Shown: in pieces, positions 1-8,433 of the stretch
How positions within the stretch are numbered: the stretch's first letter is position 1
Layout: each line of letters begins with the position of its first letter
Source: CAZPXF01 sp964590945
Lineage (GTDB): Bacteria > Bacillota > Clostridia > Lachnospirales > Lachnospiraceae
DNA: 24,543 bases
Assembly (NCBI GenBank): GCA_964590945.1
Contig: CAZPXF010000028.1
Coordinates: 1 to 24,543, forward strand
Reading direction: 5' to 3'
The notes under the pieces: model-generated
The model's database searches: none
What the model was told of the DNA's origin: nothing
Seen by the model: the letters and a program-made list of their open reading frames with translations, nothing else
Program-made: the position numbers and the translations under genes

Positions 1-2
1 TT

Positions 3-56
3 TGCGGCGTTATGACGAAGGGCAGATACCGGATGAAAGGCGGCGAGATAAAGTGA
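3..56 (+). CDS. Possible 3' end of an upstream gene (partial)
   Basis: One frame is open from the window edge to a TGA at 54-56. That TGA overlaps the preferred GTG start (53) of the ABC exporter as GTGA, the same overlap seen between the two exporter genes at 1780-1783. This suggests the last 17 codons of an upstream co-transcribed gene. The fragment is too short to identify. Regulators often precede such exporter pairs, but nothing here shows that. Confidence 0.25.
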   Translation, partial: CGVMTKGRYRMKGGEIK

Positions 57-1783
57 GACATTTGCTTGTATATCTGAAAGACTATAAAAAAGAAAGTATT
101 TTTGCACCGTTATTTAAGATGCTGGAGGCATCCTTTGATCTTCTGGTGCCGCTCGTCATGGCGGCGATCATTGATAATGGAATTGCGAGAGGCGATATCC
201 CTTATATTTTAAAAATGGGATTTGTGCTGATCGCACTGGGAATTATTGGTCTGATCTGCTCGATCACGGCACAGTTTTTTGCAGCGAAGGCAGCAGTCGG
301 TTTTGCGACCGGACTCCGTCATTCCCTTTTCGGACATATTCAAAGCCTGTCCCCTACGGAGCTTGATACCGTTGGGACTTCCACGCTGATCACGAGGCTT
401 ACCAGCGACTGTAATCAGGTGCAGGGCGCCGTGAATATGAGCCTGCGCCTGTTTTTGCGGTCCCCGTTTATCGTTGCAGGCTCTATGGTCATGGCCTTTA
501 CGATCGATTTTAAAGCAGCGGGGATCTTTGTTGTGGTGATTGTACTGCTCTGCATCGTTGTATTTGGGATCATGCTGATCACAATGCCGATGTATCGGGA
601 TGTGCAGAACCGTCTGGATAAGGTACTTGGCATTACAAGGGAAAATCTAAGCGGAGTGCGCGTGATACGTGCCTTTAATAAAGAAAAAACAGAAATCGAT
701 GAATTTGAAACGACCAATGGGGCTCTGGCGGCTATGCAGCTGTTTGTAGGAAAGATTTCCGCGCTTACAAATCCGGTCACGTATATCATTGTAAACGGCG
801 CGACGATCGCGCTTCTTTGGACAGGGGCGGTGCGTGTGGACGAAGGCGCGCTGTCGCAGGGACAGGTAGTGGCGCTTGTCAATTATATGGCGCAGATATT
901 GGTGGAGCTTATAAAGCTCGCCAATATGATCGTCCAGCTTACAAAGGCGCTTGCCTGTGCAGATCGTATTCAGAAGGTATTTGAAACAAAGCCGTCCATG
1001 ACCGATGGCTCAATACCTGATGTGCAGGCAGAGAATGACGCACCGTATCTTGAATTTGACCATGTAAGCCTGACATATGCCGAAGCCGGGGAGACGTCTC
1101 TTCAGGATATCAGTTTTTCCGTGAAAAAGGGGGAAACAGTCGGTATCATTGGAGGAACAGGCTCCGGCAAATCTTCTCTTGTTCATCTGATCCCAAGATT
1201 TTATGATGCGACGGAGGGACAGGTCAGGATCGGCGGACATGATGTGAGAGAATACAAGGTGGAACAGCTTCGCCGACGGATTGGAATAGTCATGCAGAAA
1301 GCGGTTCTTTTTAAAGGAACTGTTCGCGACAATATCCGGTGGGGGAAAAAGGACGCCACGGATGCGGAGGTTTTGGCAGCAATCCACGCGGCGCAGGCCG
1401 ATGACTTTATAGAGGGACGTCCGGAAGGACTGGATGCGCAGATTGCGCAGGAGGGACGCAATCTTTCCGGCGGGCAGAAGCAGAGATTATCGATTGCGCG
1501 TGCTCTGGTGCGTGATCCGGAAATATTGATTCTGGATGACAGCTCATCGGCGCTGGATTTCGCCACGGATGCAAGGCTTCGCAGGGCGATCCGTGAACTT
1601 GGCGGCGAACATACCGTATTTATCGTGTCCCAGAGGACGTCCTCTATCCGCCATGCAGACCGGATCCTTGTTCTGGAGGACGGGCGTCTGGCAGGAAATG
1701 GAAGCCATGAGGAGCTGCTTGCATCCAATGAAATCTATCAGGAGATCCATTATTCCCAGTTTCCAAAGGAGGAACAAGTGTGA
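53..1783 (+). CDS. Heterodimeric ABC exporter, half-transporter A (degenerate ATPase site)
   Basis: This is a membrane exporter half with an N-terminal six-helix transmembrane domain (about residues 1-310) followed by a nucleotide-binding domain. The Walker A is GGTGSGKSS (Lys373) and the signature is a canonical LSGGQ. The Walker B ends LILDD (Asp495-Asp496), so the catalytic Glu is replaced by Asp. In TM287/288-, BmrCD- and LmrCD-type exporters this marks the partner carrying the non-hydrolysing site. I chose GTG at 53 because an AAAGG-containing site lies upstream and a GTGA overlap with a preceding frame matches the overlap with the next gene. The frame is open to position 2, where a TTG could be an alternative start or the gene could be cut by the window edge. 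The substrate is unknown; drugs or lipids are typical. Confidence 0.88.
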   Translation: MRHLLVYLKDYKKESIFAPLFKMLEASFDLLVPLVMAAIIDNGIARGDIPYILKMGFVLIALGIIGLICSITAQFFAAKAAVGFATGLRHSLFGHIQSLSPTELDTVGTSTLITRLTSDCNQVQGAVNMSLRLFLRSPFIVAGSMVMAFTIDFKAAGIFVVVIVLLCIVVFGIMLITMPMYRDVQNRLDKVLGITRENLSGVRVIRAFNKEKTEIDEFETTNGALAAMQLFVGKISALTNPVTYIIVNGATIALLWTGAVRVDEGALSQGQVVALVNYMAQILVELIKLANMIVQLTKALACADRIQKVFETKPSMTDGSIPDVQAENDAPYLEFDHVSLTYAEAGETSLQDISFSVKKGETVGIIGGTGSGKSSLVHLIPRFYDATEGQVRIGGHDVREYKVEQLRRRIGIVMQKAVLFKGTVRDNIRWGKKDATDAEVLAAIHAAQADDFIEGRPEGLDAQIAQEGRNLSGGQKQRLSIARALVRDPEILILDDSSSALDFATDARLRRAIRELGGEHTVFIVSQRTSSIRHADRILVLEDGRLAGNGSHEELLASNEIYQEIHYSQFPKEEQV

Positions 1784-3504
1784 AAAAAAGGTCGACATTA
1801 AATAAAGTATTAAGAAGGATCAAAAAATACTGGCTTTATCTGTTCATTTCTATTTTAGCAGCGGCTGTTTCCGTCATAGCAACCCTGTACTTTCCGATCC
1901 TCACCGGAAATGCGATCGATCATATCATCGGAAAAGGGCTGGTCGATTTCGGGGGGATTTTTCCGATACTGAAAAAAATGGCGGTTGTTGTCGCAGCGAC
2001 GGCGATCTCGCAGTGGATCATGAATGTATGCAACAACAAACTGACATTTTCCATCGTGCGGGATATGAGAAATGACGCCATCCGAAAGATTCAGATCCTT
2101 CCGCTCAGCTATCTGGACGGACGTTCAAATGGAGAGATCGTCAGCAATGTAATCACGGATGTGGATCAGTTTGCGGATGGACTCCTGATGGGATTTACCC
2201 AGTTTTTCACCGGAGTCATCACGATCATTGGAACGCTCGGCTTTATGGTGAGCGTCAACGTCTGGATCACGCTTGTTGTTGTGCTCATCACGCCGCTGTC
2301 CTTTTTTGTGGCAGGGTTTATTGCGAAGCACACTTATATCATGTTCCGTTTGCAGTCAGAGGTAAGAGGAAGGCAGACGTCCCTGATCGATGAGATGATC
2401 GGAAATCAGAAAATCGTACAGGCATATGGATATCAGGAAGAATCGATGAAGGAATTTGATGCGATCAATGAAGAACTTCAGGACTGCTCCCTGAAAGCGA
2501 CGTTCTATTCCTCTATCACCAATCCGTCTACCCGCTTTGTCAATAACCTTGTATATGCGGGCGTCGGGATCGTAGGCGCGGTATTTGCCGTAATGGGTCG
2601 CTTAAGCGTCGGACAGCTTTCCTGTTTTCTGACCTATGCGAACCAGTATACGAAGCCGTTTAACGAGATTTCCGGGGTCGTAACAGAGCTTCAGAACGCG
2701 CTTGCCTGTGCAGATCGCGTGTTTAATCTGATCGAGGCGGAGCCGCAGATTCCGGAAGCCTGTCCGGCGCAAAAAGCAGAGATTGATGGGACCGTTTCGC
2801 TTTCGGAGCTTGCTTTTTCCTACCGGGAGGATCAGGAACTGATCAGGAATTTCAATCTGGATGTGAAGCCGGGACAGAGGATCGCCATTGTCGGGCCGAC
2901 CGGCTGCGGCAAGACGACGCTCATCAATCTATTGATGCGTTTCTATGATGTAAAGCATGGCGATATCCAGGTCGGCGGGACAAGTATTTATGATATGACA
3001 AGGGAGGATCTGCGCAATGCGTATGGCATGGTGCTTCAGGATACGTGGCTGAAGGCAGGTACGATCCGGGAAAATATCTGCATGGCGAATCCGGACGCGA
3101 CGGAGGAAGAGATGATCGCCGCCGCCAAAGCAGCCCATTCCCATAGCTTTATCAAAAGGCTTCCGAAAGGGTATGACACATATATCGGCGAAAATGGAGG
3201 CGAGCTGTCGCAGGGGCAGAAGCAGCTTCTTTGTATCACAAGAGTCATGCTGTGCGTGCCGCCGATGCTGATCCTCGACGAAGCAACCTCATCCATCGAT
3301 ACACGTACTGAGATCAAGATTCAGGAAGCATTTGCCAGACTGATGGAAGGAAGGACAAGCTTTATCGTAGCGCACCGCCTTTCCACGATCCGGGAAGCGG
3401 ATGTGATCCTGGTTATGAAAGATGGAAATATCATCGAGCAGGGAAATCACGAGGAACTGATCCGCAGGAACGGCTTCTACGCAGAATTGTATAATAGTCA
3501 GTAG
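1780..3504 (+). CDS. Heterodimeric ABC exporter, half-transporter B (catalytic ATPase site)
   Basis: This 574-residue partner of the preceding gene starts at a GTG that overlaps the upstream stop (GTGA), with AAAGGAGG at 1765-1772. It has an N-terminal transmembrane domain (about residues 15-310) and a C-terminal nucleotide-binding domain. The Walker A is GPTGCGKTT (Lys378) and the Walker B is LILDEATSS with the catalytic Glu501. The signature is LSQGQ rather than LSGGQ. The pairing is complementary: protein A has a good signature and a poor Walker B, while protein B has the reverse. This is the arrangement known for asymmetric heterodimeric exporters, so the two probably form one complex. 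Translational coupling supports equal stoichiometry. The substrate cannot be told from sequence. Confidence 0.9.
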   Translation: MKKRSTLNKVLRRIKKYWLYLFISILAAAVSVIATLYFPILTGNAIDHIIGKGLVDFGGIFPILKKMAVVVAATAISQWIMNVCNNKLTFSIVRDMRNDAIRKIQILPLSYLDGRSNGEIVSNVITDVDQFADGLLMGFTQFFTGVITIIGTLGFMVSVNVWITLVVVLITPLSFFVAGFIAKHTYIMFRLQSEVRGRQTSLIDEMIGNQKIVQAYGYQEESMKEFDAINEELQDCSLKATFYSSITNPSTRFVNNLVYAGVGIVGAVFAVMGRLSVGQLSCFLTYANQYTKPFNEISGVVTELQNALACADRVFNLIEAEPQIPEACPAQKAEIDGTVSLSELAFSYREDQELIRNFNLDVKPGQRIAIVGPTGCGKTTLINLLMRFYDVKHGDIQVGGTSIYDMTREDLRNAYGMVLQDTWLKAGTIRENICMANPDATEEEMIAAAKAAHSHSFIKRLPKGYDTYIGENGGELSQGQKQLLCITRVMLCVPPMLILDEATSSIDTRTEIKIQEAFARLMEGRTSFIVAHRLSTIREADVILVMKDGNIIEQGNHEELIRRNGFYAELYNSQ

Positions 3505-3539
3505 AACATGCAGAAGAAGCGAAAGGAATGAATATATTT

Positions 3540-5786
3540 ATGAGTAAAACAGCAGTTATCGCAGAAAAACCGTCCGTTGGACGTGATATTGCGCGGGTTC
3601 TGCACTGCCAGAAGAAAATTAACGGCGGCCTCGAGGGAGGGCAGTACATTGTGACCTGGGCAATGGGGCATCTGGTGGAGCTGAAAGACCCCGAGGATTA
3701 TGACCAGAAATATAAAGAATGGAATATGCAGGATCTTCCTGTGCTTCCGGAAAAGATGGAAACAAAGGTGATCTCTAAGACGGGCGGCCAGTATCAGGCA
3801 GTACGCCGGATTCTGTACCGCAAGGATGTGGAAAATATCGTGATCGCCACGGATGCAGGACGGGAAGGAGAGCTGGTGGCAAGATGGATCTTAAAGCAGG
3901 CGAATGTCCACAAGCCATGCAGACGGCTGTGGATTTCGTCTGTAACAGATAAGGCGATCCGGGAGGGATTCTCGAATCTGAAGGATGAAAAGGAGTACCG
4001 CAACCTCTATGCGGCGGCCGAAGCGAGGGCGGAAGCGGACTGGTTTGTTGGGATCAATGCCACGCGCGCCCTTACCTGTAAATATAATGCGCAGCTTTCC
4101 TGCGGACGTGTGCAGACGCCGACGCTTGCGATGATCGCGGCGCGTGAAAACGAAATACGGAAATTTCAGCCGGAGACATATTATGGATTATCTGTCATGG
4201 CAGGAGGAATCCGGTTTACATGGAAGGATAAGAAATCCGGCAGCGTCAGAACTTTCCGGAAGGAGCGGATCGAGGAGGCGCTCCGGGAGACAGAAGGAAA
4301 AGTCCTCTGTATTACGGCAGTTAATACAAAGGTGAAAAAGACATTCGCCCCGCTTCTCTATGATCTGACAGAGCTGCAAAGAGATGCGAACGTTCGCTAT
4401 GGCTACAGTGCAAAGGAAACCTTAAACATCATGCAGCGGCTGTATGAGAATCATAAGGTGCTGACCTATCCGCGCACCGATTCCCGTTACCTGACGGCGG
4501 ATGTTGCCGGAACGATCCATGAGCGTCTGGAAGCCTGCGCCGTCGGCCCGTACCGGAAGCTGGCAGCTCCGCTCATGAAGAAAAGTTTTTCCGGCAAACA
4601 GAGGTTTATCAATGACAGTAAGGTCAGCGACCACCATGCGATCATTCCGACGGAACAGTTTGTCGATCTGACCCACATGACAAATGAAGAGCGGAAGATA
4701 TACGATCTTGTTGTGAGAAGATTCCTTGCCGTACTGTACCCGGCGGCAGAATATGAAGAGACGTCCATGACGGCGGAAATTTCCGGCCAGGCATCCATGA
4801 CAGCAAAAGCTGCTGACAAAGCATCTGCAGCGCCGAACGCCTCCGGAGACATCTTCGCCGCGAGAGGAACCCGCTTTCTGGAGAGCGGCTGGCGCGCAGT
4901 GTATGAGGATCCCATGGATGAGGAAGAGGACGAGCCGGAATTAAAAAGCCAGGATCTCCCGAAGATTTCCGAGGGGGATGTTCTTCCGGTTGAAGCTGCC
5001 AAAGTCACGGAGGGAAAGACAAAGCCTCCGGCAAGATTTACGGAAGCGACGCTTTTATCTGCGATGGAGAATCCGGTCCGGTACATGGAAAGCAGGGATA
5101 AGGAGATGGTCAAAACCATCGGGGAAACGGGAGGACTTGGAACTGTTGCGACCCGTGCGGATATCATAGAGAAGCTTTTTCATTCCTTTTTGATTGAGAA
5201 AAAGGGAAAAGAGATTTACACGACCGGAAAGGCAAGACAGCTTTTAGAGCTTGTCCCGGAGGATCTCAAAAAGCCGGAGCTGACGGCGGACTGGGAGATC
5301 AGGCTTCAGAAAATCGCAGATGGGAAACTGAAATCGGGCGAATACCTGACGGAGATACGTTCTTACACGGAGGAACTGATCAGTGAGATCCAAACCGGCG
5401 GCGGTACGTTCCGGCATGAAAATATCACCAATAAAATCTGTCCGCAGTGCGGCAGGCGTATGCTTTCCGTCAATGGCAGGAATGCGAAGCTGCTTGTGTG
5501 TCAGGATCGCGCGTGCGGTTACCGGGAGACCGTATCCCGCACGACCAACGCCCGCTGCCCGAATTGCCATAAGAAAATGGAGATGGTTGGAAAAGGCGAA
5601 AAGGCCACATTTGTCTGCGCGTGCGGGTATAAGGAGCGCCTGAGTAAATTTCAGGAGCGGCGGACGAAGGAGGGAAAGGGCGTTTCCAAACGGGACGTCG
5701 CCGCTTATATGCGGAAACAGAAAAAGGAAGCGGAAGAACCTCTGAACAGTGCATTTGCAGACGCTTTCAAAAATATCAGGTTGTAG
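3540..5786 (+). CDS. topB: DNA topoisomerase III (type IA)
   Basis: This 748-residue type IA topoisomerase relaxes or decatenates DNA through a 5'-phosphotyrosine intermediate. The N-terminal TOPRIM domain starts KTAVIAEKPSVGRDIA and includes the acidic motif DAGREGE. The catalytic Tyr310 lies in LTYPRTDSRYL. Two Cys clusters near the C-terminus (ICPQCGRRM and RCPNCHKKM, each with a second Cys pair) look like zinc-ribbon modules, as in TopB of Firmicutes. An Ala/Ser-rich, low-complexity stretch of about 40 residues (around residues 405-445) interrupts the core and is probably a loop insertion. I prefer ATG 3540 because the AAAGGA site ends one base before the alternative ATG 3528, too close to serve it. 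The protein may act in conjugative element maintenance or chromosome decatenation, but no mobile genes lie nearby. Confidence 0.93.
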   Translation: MSKTAVIAEKPSVGRDIARVLHCQKKINGGLEGGQYIVTWAMGHLVELKDPEDYDQKYKEWNMQDLPVLPEKMETKVISKTGGQYQAVRRILYRKDVENIVIATDAGREGELVARWILKQANVHKPCRRLWISSVTDKAIREGFSNLKDEKEYRNLYAAAEARAEADWFVGINATRALTCKYNAQLSCGRVQTPTLAMIAARENEIRKFQPETYYGLSVMAGGIRFTWKDKKSGSVRTFRKERIEEALRETEGKVLCITAVNTKVKKTFAPLLYDLTELQRDANVRYGYSAKETLNIMQRLYENHKVLTYPRTDSRYLTADVAGTIHERLEACAVGPYRKLAAPLMKKSFSGKQRFINDSKVSDHHAIIPTEQFVDLTHMTNEERKIYDLVVRRFLAVLYPAAEYEETSMTAEISGQASMTAKAADKASAAPNASGDIFAARGTRFLESGWRAVYEDPMDEEEDEPELKSQDLPKISEGDVLPVEAAKVTEGKTKPPARFTEATLLSAMENPVRYMESRDKEMVKTIGETGGLGTVATRADIIEKLFHSFLIEKKGKEIYTTGKARQLLELVPEDLKKPELTADWEIRLQKIADGKLKSGEYLTEIRSYTEELISEIQTGGGTFRHENITNKICPQCGRRMLSVNGRNAKLLVCQDRACGYRETVSRTTNARCPNCHKKMEMVGKGEKATFVCACGYKERLSKFQERRTKEGKGVSKRDVAAYMRKQKKEAEEPLNSAFADAFKNIRL

Positions 5787-5835
5787 CATCGGTGAAGGAT
5801 GTGTAATATTGTGAAGAATTGTCAAATTATTGTAT

Positions 5836-5864
5836 TTGATATTTTGCTTCGTTTTTGCTATAGT
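5836..5864 (+). promoter_or_regulatory. Sigma-A promoter of the C39-like peptidase gene
   Basis: A -35 box TTGATA (5836-5841) and a -10 box TATAGT (5859-5864) are separated by exactly 17 bp. The start codon at 5891 follows about 20 bp after the expected transcription start, with AAAGGAG just upstream. Confidence 0.75.
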
Positions 5865-5890
5865 GTTAGAGCAGGAAAGGAGCAAGCCAT

Positions 5891-6769
5891 ATGAGCAGCC
5901 GAAGGAAACTCAACCAAAAAGGAAAGAAAAAAGTCGCTGTTTTTATCATAAAGGTATGCATTCTTCTGGCGGCCTTTCTTTTGATCGTAAAGTTTTTCCT
6001 GTCGATCGCAGGAAGATGGAATAGCGGCAGTTCTGCGGAGGTATCCGGAGACGTGGAAGTTACGTCTCTTGCAAATGACAGCGTGGTGGGAGCAGAGGAA
6101 ACGGAACCGCAGATCAGCGATGAAGAAATGGAGAAATATATTTCCGGACATAAGAGACTGTATCCGAAGAAACTGAGAGAGTTCTATAAGATATATCCGC
6201 AGACTTTAAAATATGTTTATGAATATCCGGAGAAGAAAGATCTCAATCCGGAGATCGATCTGACGGAGGATTATACGGAAGGGACGATCCCTCTTCTGAT
6301 CCAGTGGGATGAACGATGGGGTTACAGCGTATATGGAGATGGATGGATCGGGACGTCAGGATGCGGGCCGACCTGTCTTTCGATGGTATACACAGGACTG
6401 ACCGGTGATCTTTCTTACAATCCGAAAAAGATATGTGCATTTGCCGAGAAGAATGGTTACTATGAGGAGGAAAGCGGGACAAGCTGGGATCTGATGAGCG
6501 AAGGCGCCAGAAAGCTGGGACTTCGTTCAGAAATCATCAGTCTTGACGAGGACGCGGTGAAGGAGGAGCTTCAGGCCGGGCATCCGGTTATTCTGAGCAT
6601 GTCAGAGGGCGAATTTACAACCTCCGGACATTTCATTGTACTGGCAGGTTTAGATGGAGATCGGTTTATCGTCAATGATCCGAACAGCCGGGAGAACAGT
6701 GAGAAGCGCTGGGCGTGGGATGAATTCTCCGATCAGATCAAGAACCTGTGGGCGTTTTCTGAAAAATAA
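5891..6769 (+). CDS. Membrane-anchored C39-like cysteine peptidase family protein
   Basis: This 292-residue protein has a Lys/Arg-rich N-terminus followed by one hydrophobic segment (about residues 16-40), which fits an uncleaved membrane anchor or signal peptide. The rest would lie outside the cell. The C-terminal half matches the papain-like peptidase C39-like fold (Pfam C39_2). Cys158 is in TSGCGPTCLSM, His247 is in SGHFIVL, and Asn262-Asp263 is in VNDPNS, giving a plausible Cys/His/Asn-Asp active site. Residues 41-135 form an acidic linker. The family includes bacteriocin-leader peptidases and many secreted proteins of unknown target, and no ABC transporter or bacteriocin is fused or adjacent. 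It has its own promoter at 5836-5864. The fold is fairly sure; the substrate is unknown. Confidence 0.8.
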   Translation: MSSRRKLNQKGKKKVAVFIIKVCILLAAFLLIVKFFLSIAGRWNSGSSAEVSGDVEVTSLANDSVVGAEETEPQISDEEMEKYISGHKRLYPKKLREFYKIYPQTLKYVYEYPEKKDLNPEIDLTEDYTEGTIPLLIQWDERWGYSVYGDGWIGTSGCGPTCLSMVYTGLTGDLSYNPKKICAFAEKNGYYEEESGTSWDLMSEGARKLGLRSEIISLDEDAVKEELQAGHPVILSMSEGEFTTSGHFIVLAGLDGDRFIVNDPNSRENSEKRWAWDEFSDQIKNLWAFSEK

Positions 6770-6830
6770 AGCGCCGGAATAAAACAGACAGACTGTAAAG
6801 TTAAATAAGAGGATGCGCCCTTTTGCGCCC

Positions 6831-7202
6831 TTAGCGGACCTTTGGCAGCGGTCCGCTGTACATCTGATGACAGTTCTCATAATCTTCCATCTGCTTTGCG
6901 AGACTCTGTATATCGGAATCACCAAGGTTGTCCAGCAGTTCCCTTATTGCTGCCTCAGCGCCTGCAGGGTCGCACGGTACTTCCAGTGCAAAATCACTGT
7001 ATGCCCGGACTTTGTTAAAATAAAGGGCGGTATCCTGATTTGGCTCCCGGTGTCCGAACATCAGGAACATTTCGCAGCAGTCTGTGGCATCCAGATCCGT
7101 GCATTCCCTGCAGAGCCACCGTCCTGCAAAATAGTATTTCCCCGCAAGCTTATAGATGAATGCCGGATATACTCTTAATTTCCGAAATAATGTATCTTTC
7201 AT
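6831..7202 (-). CDS. Uncharacterised Cys-containing protein, 123 aa
   Basis: I do not recognise this family. The preferred ATG at 7202 is preceded by AAAGGAG with a 7-nt spacer; a longer frame reaches 7268 but lacks a comparable site. The protein is soluble and mixed alpha/beta in character. The N-terminal half has a Cys cluster (Cys31, Cys34, then adjacent Cys42-Cys43), which could bind metal or be redox active. The C-terminal half is acidic and helical, rich in Asp, Glu and Gln. The gene follows the SAM methyltransferase by 66 bp on the same strand with no terminator between, so they are probably co-transcribed. A link in function is possible but unproven. Confidence 0.7.
   Translation of the reverse strand: MKDTLFRKLRVYPAFIYKLAGKYYFAGRWLCRECTDLDATDCCEMFLMFGHREPNQDTALYFNKVRAYSDFALEVPCDPAGAEAAIRELLDNLGDSDIQSLAKQMEDYENCHQMYSGPLPKVR
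6833..6857. repeat. Perfect 8-bp inverted repeat between convergent genes
   Basis: AGCGGACC and GGTCCGCT flank a 9-nt loop, located over the last codons of the minus-strand hypothetical gene and just beyond the end of the convergent peptidase gene. Neither strand has a T-tract after the stem, so it is at best a weak terminator or an mRNA-end stabiliser. Confidence 0.4.
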
Positions 7203-7268
7203 ATCCTTACTCCTTTCGCTTTCAGATAAGAGAACAGTAGCATACAGGGAATTGGGAGGAGAAGTCAT

Positions 7269-8135
7269 CTACAGACTCCAACGCCCGGCGGCTCCGCACG
7301 GGAGCACAAGCCCGCTCTCTGTTACGGGAAGCCCGATCTCCTGTGATTCTACGTACCCATTCCATTTTTTTAATTCTGTCGCCATCATATATGTCAGTAC
7401 GGACGGAGCAAGCCCCGTCGTGTAGGAATTTACAAGGAAAAACAGCGGTTCATCCGCGAGGATCTGTGTACAAAGGGAGAGAAACCCGTGAATCTTTTCT
7501 TCAATCTTCCAGATCTCGCCCTTTGGTCCCCGTCCGTAGGAAGGCGGATCCATGATAATACCGTCGTATTTATTTCCGCGGCGGATCTCGCGTTCAACAA
7601 ATTTCACGCAGTCATCCACAAGCCAGCGGATCGGGGCGTCCTTAAGTCCTGAGGATGCAGCGTTCTCCTTCGCCCAGTTGACCATTCCCTTTGAAGCGTC
7701 GACGTGCGTAACTGCAGCGCCCGCCGCCGCGGCCGCAAGGGTTGCGCCGCCTGTGTAAGCAAAAAGATTCAGGATCTTTACCTGACGTCCTTCTTTCTTA
7801 GCTGTGCATATCTTCCGGGAAAACCAGTCCCAATTTGCAGCCTGTTCCGGAAAAAGTCCCGTATGTTTAAAACTGAATGGTTTCAGGTTAAAGGTCAATT
7901 CCCTGTAATGAATCTGCCATTGCTTCGGCAGATCGAAAAATTCCCATTCGCCGCCGCCTTTTTTGCTGCGGTGGTAATGCCCGTTCTTGTGCTTCCATGC
8001 CGGATTGGTATGCGGCGTGTTCCAGATGACCTGCGGATCGGGGCGCACCAATATATAATCTCCCCATCGCTCCAGCTTCTCGCCGCCGGAACAATCGAGG
8101 ACTTCATAATCCTTCCATTGATCAGCAATCCACAT
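7269..8135 (-). CDS. Class I SAM-dependent methyltransferase (RlmI/RlmK-like)
   Basis: This 288-residue protein has an N-terminal beta-rich region (about residues 1-110) and a C-terminal Rossmann methyltransferase domain. Motif I is NLFAYTGGATLAAAAAGA (about residues 142-160), followed by the acidic THVDAS that should contact the SAM ribose, and a DPPSYGRG catalytic motif of the type used for base or amide methylation. It best fits the Pfam Methyltransf_SAM group that includes the 23S rRNA m5C methyltransferase RlmI, but it lacks a clear PUA domain and the target RNA is unknown. The start is supported by AAAGGA 9 nt upstream. The promoter lies in the divergent region shared with the yedF-sel operon. 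Confidence 0.85.
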   Translation of the reverse strand: MWIADQWKDYEVLDCSGGEKLERWGDYILVRPDPQVIWNTPHTNPAWKHKNGHYHRSKKGGGEWEFFDLPKQWQIHYRELTFNLKPFSFKHTGLFPEQAANWDWFSRKICTAKKEGRQVKILNLFAYTGGATLAAAAAGAAVTHVDASKGMVNWAKENAASSGLKDAPIRWLVDDCVKFVEREIRRGNKYDGIIMDPPSYGRGPKGEIWKIEEKIHGFLSLCTQILADEPLFFLVNSYTTGLAPSVLTYMMATELKKWNGYVESQEIGLPVTESGLVLPCGAAGRWSL

Positions 8136-8162
8136 GTTAGAAATCCTTTCTGCTTATAGATT

Positions 8163-8181
8163 GAACGCAAAGGATGCGTTC
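8163..8181 (-). promoter_or_regulatory. 5'-UTR hairpin of the methyltransferase mRNA
   Basis: A perfect 7-bp stem (GAACGCA/TGCGTTC) with a 5-nt loop lies about 28 nt upstream of the methyltransferase start codon and just after its predicted transcription start. It could influence mRNA stability or translation. No T-tract follows it. Confidence 0.45.
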
Positions 8182-8195
8182 TCCGCTTATCGATT

Positions 8196-8224
8196 ATTAT
8201 AGCAACAAATATTTGAAAAGTATA
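8196..8224 (-). promoter_or_regulatory. Promoter of the methyltransferase-hypothetical operon
   Basis: On the minus strand, a perfect -10 box TATAAT (8196-8201) is preceded by TGC, giving an extended -10. A weak -35 (TATACT, 8219-8224) lies 17 bp upstream. It is divergent from the yedF promoter about 110 bp away. Confidence 0.65.
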
Positions 8225-8281
8225 GAAAAGTTTTCATGAGGAAATTTACTGCAGAAATTCACTTATTAAAAAATGCCTTAT

Positions 8282-8304
8282 ATTTATAGATGAAACCAAT
8301 AAAT
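8282..8304. promoter_or_regulatory. Candidate operator upstream of the yedF-sel operon
   Basis: The element reads ATTTATAG-N7-CAATAAAT. It matches 20 of 23 bases of the perfect dyad at 16618-16640 in the tetR promoter (ATTTATAG-N7-CTATAAAT). It ends 5 bp before the yedF -35 box. The shared, promoter-linked dyad suggests one regulator at both places, most simply the TetR protein encoded here. The ATAG-N7-CTAT core also satisfies the T-N11-A rule of LysR-type regulators, so the operon's own LysR is the alternative. Confidence 0.6.
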
Positions 8305-8309
8305 ACACC

Positions 8310-8338
8310 TTGTTTATCAGAAAAATCTATGATAAAAT
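8310..8338 (+). promoter_or_regulatory. Promoter of the yedF-selDAB operon
   Basis: A -35 box TTGTTT (8310-8315), a 17-bp spacer and a -10 box TAAAAT (8333-8338) would start transcription near 8344, leaving a leader of about 90 nt before yedF. It is flanked upstream by the candidate operator at 8282-8304 and overlapped downstream by the dyad at 8337-8352. Confidence 0.65.
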
Positions 8339-8352
8339 AGACTATAGTCGAT
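8337..8352. promoter_or_regulatory. Dyad overlapping the yedF -10 box and start site
   Basis: ATAGACTATAGTCGAT is a 16-bp near-palindrome with 7 of 8 base pairs symmetric. It begins inside the -10 box and covers the expected transcription start. Its outer arms resemble the dyads at 16848-16868 (tRNA-Sec promoter) and 23283-23298. A repressor bound here would block transcription. The binding protein is unknown. Confidence 0.45.
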
Positions 8353-8433
8353 TTACGTTTTACCTTACAAGTGATAGAATATATCTATAAGTATTGACGA
8401 TAGTTAATATTAATGAAAGAAAGGGGAATACTT

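Noticed and set aside
2..52. TTG at position 2 as the start of the first exporter gene
   Set aside because: There is no room to see a ribosome binding site, and GTG 53 has an upstream site and the GTGA overlap pattern shared with the next gene. It cannot be fully excluded because of the window edge.
3528..3539. ATG 3528 as the topB start
   Set aside because: The AAAGGA site ends one base before it, too close for initiation; ATG 3540 begins the conserved KTAVIAEKPSVG block.
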